Assembly (NCBI GenBank): GCA_964515255.1
Contig: CAZETL010000028.1
Span: forward strand, 1 to 12,577
DNA: 12,577 nucleotides
Direction of reading: 5' to 3'
Source: GCA-016699975 sp964515255
Lineage (GTDB): Bacteria > Patescibacteriota > Minisyncoccia > Moranbacterales > UBA1568
Part shown: positions 1 to 6,755 of the stretch, one piece after another
Layout of the letters: the number at the start of each line of letters is the position of its first letter
How positions within the stretch are numbered: position 1 is the stretch's first letter
Made by a program: the position numbers and the translations under genes
Notes under the pieces: generated by a model
The model's database searches: none
What the model was told of the DNA's origin: nothing
What the model saw: only the letters and a program-made list of their open reading frames with translations

Positions 1-645
1 CTCGGAGATTGTATCCTTCGTAACGTCCGAGCCGAGCACTTCGCGATAAAGTCGGTCAAGCAGAAGGCGAGCTGCAAGTTTTGAATACGCCGGATCTCGC
101 TCGATCATAGACCGGGTAATCATTGTCACTACCTTTGCCACTTCCCTTGTCGCAATGCCGTCATACACCTCAAGTCGGCACTGTCTGAGAATTGCCTCGA
201 TATCCACATCTTGCTCAATTCCAGAAAGATGGTGTTGGAGAGTTCTACGGATTTTCTCAAGCGAAAACGTCTCATTTTTCCCAGATCGCTTCACTACTGA
301 AAGCTCGTGCTCTTCAATCTTCCGCACAATTTCTTGCTTTCGCTCTTCGCGGATCTTCGCATGTTCGTACCGATAGATAATATACGCCTTTGCCACATCG
401 AAGAACCCTTCTTCCATAAGCTCCTTCTCGACGAAATCCTGCACATGCTCGACCGATGGCACTGATTTCGGGAATTCTTGATCGAGTTTGCTCGCGACGG
501 AAGCGGCGATCGTTGCAACAAGTGATTCATTGCCGACTCCTTTCACTTCGACAAAAGCGCTCCGAATCGCCCGTTCAATTTTTCCTGAATCAAAATCAAC
601 TACATTTCCATTCCGTTTCTTGATTTTTGAGACCGACCCGTTCAT
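1..645 (-). CDS. nrdA: Ribonucleotide reductase large subunit, N-terminal part (two ATP-cones); runs off left edge
   Basis: The visible 215 residues are the N-terminus of a ribonucleoside-diphosphate reductase alpha chain, which reduces ribonucleotides to deoxyribonucleotides for DNA synthesis. Residues about 6-98 form one ATP-cone (IKKRNG start, ending in YIIYRYEHAKIREERK). Residues about 115-200 form a second cone that resembles the E. coli NrdA N-terminus (VVKRSG, EVYDGIATREV, RDPAYSKLAARLLLDRLY). ATP-cones are the allosteric sites where ATP activates and dATP inhibits. The catalytic barrel, the active-site cysteines and the C-terminus lie outside the window, so class I versus class II cannot be decided. 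The ATG at 645 is the furthest possible start because an in-frame TAG lies 9 bases upstream of it. No Shine-Dalgarno is visible. A terminator-like hairpin ends only 13 bases upstream. Family assignment is firm; the symbol is less so. Confidence 0.88.
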   Translation of the reverse strand, partial: MNGSVSKIKKRNGNVVDFDSGKIERAIRSAFVEVKGVGNESLVATIAASVASKLDQEFPKSVPSVEHVQDFVEKELMEEGFFDVAKAYIIYRYEHAKIREERKQEIVRKIEEHELSVVKRSGKNETFSLEKIRRTLQHHLSGIEQDVDIEAILRQCRLEVYDGIATREVAKVVTMITRSMIERDPAYSKLAARLLLDRLYREVLGSDVTKDTISE

Positions 646-658
646 ATCGAAGGGCTAG

Positions 659-684
659 AAAAACACGGACGCCCCTGTTCCGTG
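659..684 (-). terminator. Hairpin plus T-tract between sod and nrdA
   Basis: Read on the minus strand, CACGGA (684-679) pairs with TCCGTG (669-664) around a 9-base loop, and TTTTT follows directly. This fits an intrinsic terminator for the peroxiredoxin-SOD transcript. The reductase start codon follows 13 bases later, so the hairpin also sits in any leader of that gene and could act as an attenuator. The stem is short (6 bp plus a possible G-T pair). Confidence 0.55.
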
Positions 685-780
685 CATTCCTGAGAATTAA
701 ATTTGCATTCGAACATCCCCCGCAACCACAAATACAACATGCTCGCAAAACGCCCCCACAAAACACACTCTAACCAAAAA

Positions 781-1344
781 CTACCTTGCCAATCTCAAAG
801 CGACCGTCTTCCAATCAATAGCTTGATAAAAAGCCTCGATGTATTCCGCGCGCTTCAAACCATAATCAAGCATGAATGCGTGCTCGAACACATCCATCAC
901 GAGTATCGGCACAGACCCTGCAAAATTCCCAGTATTATGTTCATCAATCCAGGTATTAAAAAATCTTCCAGTTTCGGCATCCTTGGCAAGAATCACCCAT
1001 CCGATACCTCGTACAGCGCCGACTGCAAGAAAATCCTTTTTCCATGCATCAAAACTTCCAAACGACCCCTCGAGAATTCGCGATACAGAAGAATCAACAT
1101 CAGCCTTCTCCCTCGAGAGATTACCAAAATACAGTTCATGAAGCCGCATACCATTCCACTCCCAACCAAATCGCCGCTTTAACTCAGAATATTCCGGGGT
1201 TCCGGGTTCTTTTGATTGCAACAGCTCCGAAACAGCATTCGTATTCTTTACATACCCCTCATACAGAGTGAAATGATTCGTGAGGAGCGCATCACTCATA
1301 CCAGGAAGGCCGAGCAAATGTTTGAAATCTTTCGACTCGTACAT
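781..1344 (-). CDS. sodA/sodB family: Fe/Mn-family superoxide dismutase
   Basis: This enzyme converts superoxide to hydrogen peroxide and oxygen in the cytoplasm; no signal peptide is visible. The 187-residue protein carries the family landmarks: an N-terminal helix with H24 and Y31 (NHFTLYEGYV), H69 in RLHELYFGNL, and the metal-site signature MDVFEHAFMLDYG with D151 and H155. Together H24, H69, D151 and H155 would supply the metal ligands. H24 is seven residues from Y31, where classical enzymes have eight between first ligand and gateway tyrosine, and D151 is preceded by V-M rather than the usual G-L or T-V. Both points bear on metal choice, so Fe versus Mn is left open. It lies 79 bases downstream of the peroxiredoxin on the same strand, which could remove the peroxide it makes. 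No Shine-Dalgarno precedes the ATG. Confidence 0.93.
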   Translation of the reverse strand: MYESKDFKHLLGLPGMSDALLTNHFTLYEGYVKNTNAVSELLQSKEPGTPEYSELKRRFGWEWNGMRLHELYFGNLSREKADVDSSVSRILEGSFGSFDAWKKDFLAVGAVRGIGWVILAKDAETGRFFNTWIDEHNTGNFAGSVPILVMDVFEHAFMLDYGLKRAEYIEAFYQAIDWKTVALRLAR

Positions 1345-1423
1345 AATTTGTATCTTTATTTGCCTCTAGAACTTACACCAACCATGGAAAATACACTTCA
1401 AGCAAAAACTCCCTAGCAAAAAA

Positions 1424-2065
1424 CTATATCTTCCCTACAAGATCAAGTCCCGGTTTCAGAGTCTTCGCTCCAGGTTTCCAATTGGCAGGACAAACCTCGC
1501 CGCCATGCTCGCGCACAAACTGAGCTGCCTGTAGCTTCCGGAGAAGCTCTGCCGCTGACCGACCAATACTTCCCGCATTCACTTCATACATCTGAAGCAC
1601 TCCGTCTGGATCAATGATAAACGTCCCCCGACGAGCATTACCCTCTTCGGCGATATAGACACCAAACTCACTCGCAAGTTCGGCAGTCCGATCAGCAACG
1701 AGAGGATATTCCACCTTCTCGATCGCTTTCGAGTGGTCATGCCAAGCTTTGTGCACATAAACCGTATCTGTACTCACGCCGAGAACCTCCGTGTCGAGCT
1801 TCTGGAATTCGGCGTAATGATCCGCAAGATCTTCAAGTTCAGTCGGGCACACAAATGTAAAGTCCGCCGGATAAAAGAAGAGGATAAGCCACTTCCCACG
1901 ATATTCAGCAATGCTACTTTCCACAATCTTATTTTTGTGGTACATAGTAAGCTTGAAATTGGGGACCTTTTCTCCAATTTCAATCATCTCGCAGCTCTCC
2001 TCCTCACATCCACCGCAGCATTCTTCACGCTCCTCATCGCGTCCGCAGCAAAATTGGTCTTTCAT
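1424..2065 (-). CDS. ahpC-like: Typical 2-Cys peroxiredoxin (AhpC/Prx1 type) with cysteine-rich N-terminal tail
   Basis: This protein reduces hydrogen peroxide and organic peroxides through a reactive cysteine. The peroxidatic C73 lies in the PxxxTxxC motif (PADFTFVC, 66-73). The resolving C192 lies in GEVCPANWKPG near the C-terminus, and R145/R146 precede the GTFIIDP strand. The GGLG insertion linked with easy over-oxidation is absent, so it is probably a robust bacterial type. The family core begins around residue 27 (MIEIGEKVPNF). Before it is an acidic tail with six cysteines (C6, C7, C16, C17, C20, C25), including CCGGC. The longer start is supported by a strong Shine-Dalgarno at 2074-2079, 8 bases from the ATG, whereas no such site is needed at M27. 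The tail may bind metal or exchange disulfides; that is a guess. First gene of a likely oxidative-defence unit with the downstream SOD. Confidence 0.93.
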   Translation of the reverse strand: MKDQFCCGRDEEREECCGGCEEESCEMIEIGEKVPNFKLTMYHKNKIVESSIAEYRGKWLILFFYPADFTFVCPTELEDLADHYAEFQKLDTEVLGVSTDTVYVHKAWHDHSKAIEKVEYPLVADRTAELASEFGVYIAEEGNARRGTFIIDPDGVLQMYEVNAGSIGRSAAELLRKLQAAQFVREHGGEVCPANWKPGAKTLKPGLDLVGKI

Positions 2066-2073
2066 AGTGAAAT

Positions 2074-2079
2074 CTCCTA
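2074..2079 (-). promoter_or_regulatory. Shine-Dalgarno of the peroxiredoxin gene
   Basis: TAGGAG on the minus strand lies 8 bases before the ATG at 2065. It is the clearest ribosome binding site in the window and decides the start in favour of the cysteine-rich N-terminal tail. Confidence 0.75.
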
Positions 2080-2091
2080 CAAGTTATTTAC

Positions 2092-2118
2092 GTTATACTG
2101 CAACCACTAAGACTTCAA
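2092..2118 (-). promoter_or_regulatory. Possible promoter of the peroxiredoxin-SOD unit
   Basis: On the minus strand, TTGAAG (2118-2113) is followed after 15 bases by TATAAC (2097-2092), giving a leader of roughly 20 bases that contains the Shine-Dalgarno. The spacer is shorter than the ideal 17, so this is tentative. Confidence 0.35.
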
Positions 2119-2256
2119 ACATACCCTTCCCCGCCCACGCTCGCCTCGCTCACATATCACGATAAGCAAATAAGTTACAATCTTTGGAAACTTTTTAGAA
2201 AAATCCAGATTCCAAAAAAGTTCTTTCATCCTCTCGAAAAACAGAACCGTTGATCC

Positions 2257-3336
2257 ATGATACGGAGAGAAAAAATCCATGTCAACTCTATGACTCCCAC
2301 GCCACATCCCTCTTGTTCTCGCCATGCAAACTGTGGCGATATCACAGTGAGCCAGACTGAATCCGGACTTCGTTTGGACATTTTTCTCGCTCACTCTAGC
2401 CAATTTCATACGATAATCGGGCAAAAAATAAGTCGATCAAAAATTGCGAAAGGAATTAAAAACGGAGGCATCTCTCGCCTCAACTCCATTTCATATCCAG
2501 AAATATCCATTGTTTCCAAACCAGATACAATGATCTCATTCGGAGAAAATTTTCATGTGATACGAGAACTTTTCAACGTCGACGAAACAGACCCTATTCT
2601 TCAGCCGGAACTTCCAATTCAAGTTCTCTTTGAAACCAAAGACTTCATTGCAATAAATAAGCCCGCTGGCATTGAATCCCAAATAACGCCACATCGGAAA
2701 AGTAACACTGTTGCAAACTGGCTCATTGCCATGTATCCGAACATCGGAAAAGTTGGCGAAAACAGCTCTCGACCAGGGATTGTGCATCGTCTCGATCGCG
2801 ATACAAGCGGCGTTCTCGTCATAGCGCGAAACAACCGTTCTTTCTTAGCTCTCAAAAGAGCCTTCAAGGAGCGCCTCGTGAAAAAGCGGTATCTTGCGGT
2901 TGTTGCCGGAATTCCACAAGCGCAAGAAGGCCTAATAGAGACACCTCTCGCGCGATCCTCTCGCGGAGACAGACAGTCAATTGCAACATCCGGGCGCCGT
3001 ATCAAGGGAACTATTCGATCAGCTGAGACGAAATATCTCGTCAAAGAAACATTTCAGCGCTCACGAGTATCCCTGATCGAACTCGAGCCAAAAACCGGAA
3101 GAACGCATCAAATTCGAGTTCACCTCGCATCAATTGGACACCCTGTTCTCGGTGACCGCCTATATGGAAAACGAGAACTTCAAAACGCGCTTGAACACCC
3201 GAGTCGACACCTTCTTCATGCCTCAACCATTGAGTTTCCTCTCTTTGGAAAGAGCTATGTCTTCAACGCGCCCCTTCCCATGGATTTTGAACAATTCACT
3301 CAGAGACTTCGAAACAATGGTCTTCCAGGCGCATGA
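2257..3336 (+). CDS. rluD-like: RluA-family RNA pseudouridine synthase with S4 domain
   Basis: The family converts specific uridines in rRNA or tRNA to pseudouridine. An S4 RNA-binding segment can be seen at about residues 37-75 (GLRLDIFLAHS, ISRSKIAKGIKNGGIS). The catalytic domain follows, with KPAG at 135-138, the signature HRLDRDTSG at 177-185 in which D180 is the expected catalytic aspartate, the KKRYLAVV strand at 209-216 and GRTHQIRVHLASIGHPVLGD at 281-300. At 359 residues it is somewhat longer than RluD-type enzymes (about 300-330), mainly at the N-terminus. The start is uncertain: neither the ATG at 2257 nor the in-frame ATG at 2290 has a nearby Shine-Dalgarno. The target site (RluA, RluC or RluD type) cannot be read from the sequence. 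It is divergent from the peroxiredoxin gene. Confidence 0.93.
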   Translation: MIRREKIHVNSMTPTPHPSCSRHANCGDITVSQTESGLRLDIFLAHSSQFHTIIGQKISRSKIAKGIKNGGISRLNSISYPEISIVSKPDTMISFGENFHVIRELFNVDETDPILQPELPIQVLFETKDFIAINKPAGIESQITPHRKSNTVANWLIAMYPNIGKVGENSSRPGIVHRLDRDTSGVLVIARNNRSFLALKRAFKERLVKKRYLAVVAGIPQAQEGLIETPLARSSRGDRQSIATSGRRIKGTIRSAETKYLVKETFQRSRVSLIELEPKTGRTHQIRVHLASIGHPVLGDRLYGKRELQNALEHPSRHLLHASTIEFPLFGKSYVFNAPLPMDFEQFTQRLRNNGLPGA

Positions 3337-3482
3337 AAGATCCTCAAATACGCGGGATCATCTAAAGGGTCCTAAAGTGCCCACAAAAGACCCGAATCAC
3401 TCCAATGACAATATCGCTGAAAATTTCCAGACGCATGCCAGGGCCTTTACAAAAGAGACTTTTTGCCGTAGAATCCATCAGC

Positions 3483-3510
3483 AGAGAAGGGTTCATCCCC
3501 TCTTCTTTTG
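3483..3510 (+). terminator. Weak hairpin with T-rich tail after the RluA-family gene
   Basis: AGAGAAGGG and CCCTCTTCT (with one mismatch and one G-T pair) can fold around a short loop, followed by TTTTG. It lies between the pseudouridine synthase and the S1 gene. The rest of the 240-base gap (3337-3576) shows nothing else I can support. Confidence 0.3.
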
Positions 3511-3576
3511 TTTGCGCACCACTAATAAATAACCGCGGCAAGCGCATAACCGCACGAAATAGCAACTGCACCCTCT

Positions 3577-4926
3577 ATGTCTATTAAGAAAACGCTGAGT
3601 TCTCTCCTCGACGAGACACTCGCTCTCCATAAAAGCGACACCTCCAAAGAGAACCCTACCGGAGAAATTAAGGAATCGACAAATGACACCAAAAAGCCGA
3701 AGAAATCCGCCGCAAAGAAGCCCCGAGCTAAAAAGGCTGACATCGAAGTAGAAGAGAAGAAAACCGAATCAGAAAAGACAATCCCTCAGAAGAAGATGTC
3801 CGATATTCAGTTGCCAGCGCAACAACAGGAAGAGCTCCCCGAACCATCGGAAATGGAGAAGCTCCTTGCCGAATATCCAATCGAAGTGCCGAAGCTTGGC
3901 GACGTCCTCCAGGGAACCGTCCTTGAAGTAGGTTCGAACTTTGCCCTTATTGATCTCGGCCCGCTCGGAACAGGCATTGTTCTCGGAAAGGAAATGAAGG
4001 ATGGAATGGCTGGAGGCGTAAAGATGAGGAGGGGAGAAACAGTAAGCGCCACTCTTATCGATCTCGAAAATGACGAGGGCGTAATCGAACTTTCGATCCG
4101 CAAAGCTTCCTACGAGCGATCCTGGGAAGATATCGAGTCGAAACTCAACAACAAAGACGTCATCCTTACGAAAGTACTCGAGGCCAATAAGGGCGGTCTC
4201 ATGATCGAAGTCAATGGAATTTCCGGTTTCCTTCCGGTTTCCCAACTCGGCGGAGATCACTACCCGCGAGTCGAAGACGGCGACAAAAACAAGATCCTTG
4301 AGCTCTTGAAAAAACTTATCGGCCAGGAGTTGCGCGTCAGAATTCTCGATATCGACCGAGAAAACGACAAGCTGATCGTAAGCGAAAAAGCAGCTCGAAG
4401 CGAAAAGGAACGAGCTGCCATCTCGACGCTCTCGGTTGGAGACATTGTTACCGGCGAAATAAGCGGCGTCGTTGACTTCGGAGCCTTTGTTAAATTCCCC
4501 ATCCCGGGCAACGAAAAGGAACGAGTCGAGGGGCTGGTCCATATTTCCGAACTTGCTTGGCAGCTCATTGACGACCCGAGAACCGTCGCGCATACCGGCG
4601 ACCAAGTAAGCGCGAAAATCATTGGCATTGAGGACACCCGAATCTCACTTTCCATGAAAGCGCTCAAGGATGATCCATGGAATTCTGTCGAAGAAAGATA
4701 TCACATTGGCGATATCGTCTCCGGGAAAGTAGATAAGATGAACCATTTCGGAGCCTTTGTCTACCTCGACAAGGATATTCACGGGCTTGCCTATGTAAGC
4801 GAGTTCCAAAATGTTTACCCCGGAAGGAAAATGGAGGAAGTTTTCCAAATCGGCAGCGCCTATAAATGGAAGATACTTTCCATGGAGCCAAAAAGTCATC
4901 GAATGGGGCTGCTTCCGGTTAAGTAA
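3577..4926 (+). CDS. rpsA: Ribosomal protein S1 (four S1 domains)
   Basis: S1 binds mRNA on the small ribosomal subunit and helps initiation on leaders with weak Shine-Dalgarno sequences. Four S1/OB-fold repeats can be recognised at about residues 107-175, 192-271, 287-361 and 377-446. The third (VGDIVTGEISGVVDFGAFVKF, VEGLVHISEL, ISLSMKAL) and fourth (HIGDIVSGKVDKMNHFGAFVYL) are the most canonical; the first two are more diverged. E. coli S1 has six such repeats, so this is a shortened form as in many other phyla. Residues 1-95 are a charged, lysine-, glutamate- and proline-rich tail, probably disordered. No Shine-Dalgarno precedes the ATG; M74 is an alternative start that would remove the tail. 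It is followed by a strong hairpin terminator. Given how few Shine-Dalgarno sequences this window has, S1 is likely important here. Confidence 0.9.
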   Translation: MSIKKTLSSLLDETLALHKSDTSKENPTGEIKESTNDTKKPKKSAAKKPRAKKADIEVEEKKTESEKTIPQKKMSDIQLPAQQQEELPEPSEMEKLLAEYPIEVPKLGDVLQGTVLEVGSNFALIDLGPLGTGIVLGKEMKDGMAGGVKMRRGETVSATLIDLENDEGVIELSIRKASYERSWEDIESKLNNKDVILTKVLEANKGGLMIEVNGISGFLPVSQLGGDHYPRVEDGDKNKILELLKKLIGQELRVRILDIDRENDKLIVSEKAARSEKERAAISTLSVGDIVTGEISGVVDFGAFVKFPIPGNEKERVEGLVHISELAWQLIDDPRTVAHTGDQVSAKIIGIEDTRISLSMKALKDDPWNSVEERYHIGDIVSGKVDKMNHFGAFVYLDKDIHGLAYVSEFQNVYPGRKMEEVFQIGSAYKWKILSMEPKSHRMGLLPVK

Positions 4927-4949
4927 TACTCTCTCCTGCAGAAATCCAC

Positions 4950-4981
4950 AAAAATGTTCCCGTCTCTACGGGAACATTTTT
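4950..4981 (+). terminator. Strong intrinsic terminator after rpsA
   Basis: A perfect 14-bp stem (4950-4963 with 4968-4981), with core TGTTCCCGT and ACGGGAACA, closes a CTCT loop. The A-run on one side and T-run on the other make it usable on both strands. It begins 24 bases after the S1 stop codon and separates S1 from the guanylate-kinase-like gene. Confidence 0.9.
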
Positions 4982-4994
4982 GCATTTCTTTTAT

Positions 4995-5023
4995 TTGCGA
5001 GAAATGGAAAATCCCGATAGCAT
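4995..5023 (+). promoter_or_regulatory. Possible promoter for the guanylate-kinase-like gene
   Basis: TTGCGA (4995-5000), a 17-base spacer and TAGCAT (5018-5023) lie just after the S1 terminator. The ATG begins 6 bases past the -10, so a transcript from here would be essentially leaderless. The gene has no Shine-Dalgarno, which agrees with this. The -10 match is only four of six. Confidence 0.35.
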
Positions 5024-5029
5024 CAGTCT

Positions 5030-5596
5030 ATGGCCAACAAACTCTTCCTCATTTATGGTCCTTCCGGATCCGGACAAGATTCCGTTATCGAAGGGCTCGA
5101 AAAACTTCTCCCGATAGAACGCATTATCACGTCGACAACACGCCCTATGCGGAACGGGGAGTCCGATGGCCATCCCTATCATTTCATCTCCAAAGAGACC
5201 TTTGAAGAAGACTTGCGAAACGGAAAATTCCTCGAATACGCCAAGCACTATGGCGGCGAGTACTACGGCGTCCAGAAGGAAGAAGTCGAGAGGGTCAGGA
5301 ATTCTGAGAAAGTGGGTATCTGGAAGGTGGACTGGCAAGGTGTCCAAAATATAAAAAAAATATTCCCGAAGGTACCCGCTATTCTCATTACTGCACCCAT
5401 TGATACGCTCGAGAAACGGCTTCGGCGACGCGACCCAGAAAGATCGGAAAGTTCTCTTCAGGAGCGAATGGCTTATTCGAAAGAATATGCTCAGCATCTT
5501 GATCTCCATGATTTCGTAGTCGAAAATTCCGATGGAAAGCTCAGTGAAGCGATCCAACAAACTTTCGACATTGTTTCCGGGAAATCCTCCTGTTAA
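5030..5596 (+). CDS. gmk: Guanylate kinase-like protein with altered Walker A motif
   Basis: Guanylate kinase phosphorylates GMP to GDP with ATP. The 188-residue length and most motifs fit. The GMP-binding region TSTTRPMRNGESDGHPYHF is at about 35-53, GKFLEYAKHYGGEYYG at 65-80, KVDWQGVQNIKK at 98-109, and an arginine-rich lid at about 128-133 (KRLRRRD) is followed by ERM. The nucleotide loop is the exception: GPSGSGQDS (10-18), where the family has GxSGxGKST. The lysine that holds the ATP phosphates is Q16 and the following Ser/Thr is D17. The bases read ggatccggacaagattcc, and the frame is intact on both sides. It may be an inactive or re-purposed paralogue, or a lineage variant that uses another residue. 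It stands between the S1 terminator and tilS, apparently as its own transcript. Confidence 0.85.
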   Translation: MANKLFLIYGPSGSGQDSVIEGLEKLLPIERIITSTTRPMRNGESDGHPYHFISKETFEEDLRNGKFLEYAKHYGGEYYGVQKEEVERVRNSEKVGIWKVDWQGVQNIKKIFPKVPAILITAPIDTLEKRLRRRDPERSESSLQERMAYSKEYAQHLDLHDFVVENSDGKLSEAIQQTFDIVSGKSSC

Positions 5597-5793
5597 ATCG
5601 CCTCGCTTTCCAGAACCCCATCACTTTCCAACTTCTAAATCCCACGAGTCTGCGAGTTTCATCATCGAGATAGGATAATCGTTTCCGCGTTTTGGGAGAC
5701 AGGGCGGCTTTACTCGACGGAAAATATGAATCCAAGAGGCTCTAGATAGCATCTTCTATTAAGCTTCGATTGCCATTCCAAACGGAAAACACC

Positions 5794-5844
5794 TTGCTGT
5801 TCTGTTAATTTATCGGTATTCTATACGGTTCTTACTGGTATTAT
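5794..5844 (+). promoter_or_regulatory. Promoter candidates upstream of tilS
   Basis: TTGCTG (5794-5799), a 17-base spacer and TATTCT (5817-5822) give one candidate. An extended -10, TGGTATTAT (5836-5844), gives a second, with the ATG only 9 bases further on, so that transcript would be nearly leaderless. The 257-base gap 5597-5853 shows no gene and no clear terminator. Confidence 0.4.
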
Positions 5845-5853
5845 TCGCACGCC

Positions 5854-6738
5854 ATGTCAGCTTTTCTCAAGAATATTCAAAATTTCTCCTCCCGAAATAA
5901 ACTATGGGAACCAGGAAACAGCATCATTATCGGCGTTTCCGGCGGTCCCGACAGCACTTGCCTGCTGCAAGTACTCGCGTCAATCGGGGCAAAGTACCAA
6001 TGGAAACTCCGAATCGCTCATGTAAACTACCGCCTCCGAGGAAAGGAGTCGGACGCTGACGAGGCTTTTGTCAGGAAATTATCAGAGAAATATTCCATCC
6101 CCCTCTCCGTGACACATCCGAACGTATCCAAAAGAACCGCAAACCTCGAGGAAAAACTCCGCGATATCCGCTATCGGTTCTTTGAATCCCTCAGAAAACG
6201 CCACCGATTTCATTTTATTGCCGTCGGACACACTCTCGACGACCAAGCAGAGACAGTGCTCTTTCGCCTCATCCGGGGAGCCGGACCTCGGGGACTCTCG
6301 GCTATGCTTCCAAAGAATGGATTCCTCATTCGCCCTCTCCTCGAAACGCCGAGAGCAAATATCCTCAAATATCTTGAAGAACAAGGTCTCCCTTACCGCA
6401 CGGATCAATCAAACACCGATCCAAAATTCACAAGAAACCGCATTCGAAATGAACTTCTTCCTCTTCTCGAAACGTTCAATCCAAAGATCCGACATGCGCT
6501 TAAGAGAACAGCCCTTTCCTGCCACCGAGAACAAGGGTCCGCTATGCGAGATCTTTTTCGAGCTCTTTCAATATCCTCAGCCGAGAAACGTCCCCCGTCA
6601 TGGTCTTCCACTGAGGAGTTTCTGAAGTTTGTGTCCGGAAAGAAACCGAAACATGCGAAAAAAAGCTTTCCAGGCTTGAATATCGAACGAAAAGGTGATA
6701 CCGTTCAAATACTCCTTCGCGGAAAAAACCGCGTGTAA
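5854..6738 (+). CDS. tilS: tRNA(Ile)-lysidine synthetase, short form
   Basis: TilS uses ATP to attach lysine to C34 of the tRNA-Ile that has a CAU anticodon, so that it reads AUA instead of AUG. The PP-loop ATPase motif SGGPDS is at 29-34, followed by AHVNYRLRGKESDADEAFV (55-73), GHTLDDQAETVLFRLIRGAG (125-144) and the tRNA-facing YRTDQSNTDPKFTRNRIRNELLP (181-203). At 294 residues it is much shorter than E. coli TilS (about 430). It has the catalytic domain and a reduced tail, like the short forms in Aquifex and many reduced genomes. Its stop is 17 bases before ftsH. The tilS-ftsH pairing is a common bacterial arrangement, often with hpt between them; hpt is absent here. No Shine-Dalgarno is visible. 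Confidence 0.95.
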   Translation: MSAFLKNIQNFSSRNKLWEPGNSIIIGVSGGPDSTCLLQVLASIGAKYQWKLRIAHVNYRLRGKESDADEAFVRKLSEKYSIPLSVTHPNVSKRTANLEEKLRDIRYRFFESLRKRHRFHFIAVGHTLDDQAETVLFRLIRGAGPRGLSAMLPKNGFLIRPLLETPRANILKYLEEQGLPYRTDQSNTDPKFTRNRIRNELLPLLETFNPKIRHALKRTALSCHREQGSAMRDLFRALSISSAEKRPPSWSSTEEFLKFVSGKKPKHAKKSFPGLNIERKGDTVQILLRGKNRV

Positions 6739-6755
6739 TTTGTGATTTTATCGTC

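Noticed and set aside
703..1182. 159-codon plus-strand frame over the SOD gene
   Set aside because: Antisense to a gene with all metal ligands in place; composition looks non-coding.
3334..3336. UGA recoded as an amino acid (Gracilibacteria/SR1 code)
   Set aside because: TGA is used as a terminal stop in the RluA-family gene and in the calcium-repeat gene, and no conserved domain here needs readthrough of TGA.
3362..3571. 69-codon minus-strand frame in the gap between the RluA-family gene and rpsA
   Set aside because: No Shine-Dalgarno, no recognisable motif, and it crosses a weak hairpin. A real small gene cannot be excluded but is not supported.
3769..4605. 278-codon open frame on the minus strand inside rpsA
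   Set aside because: Antisense to four clear S1 domains, with no recognisable motif. Shadow frame.
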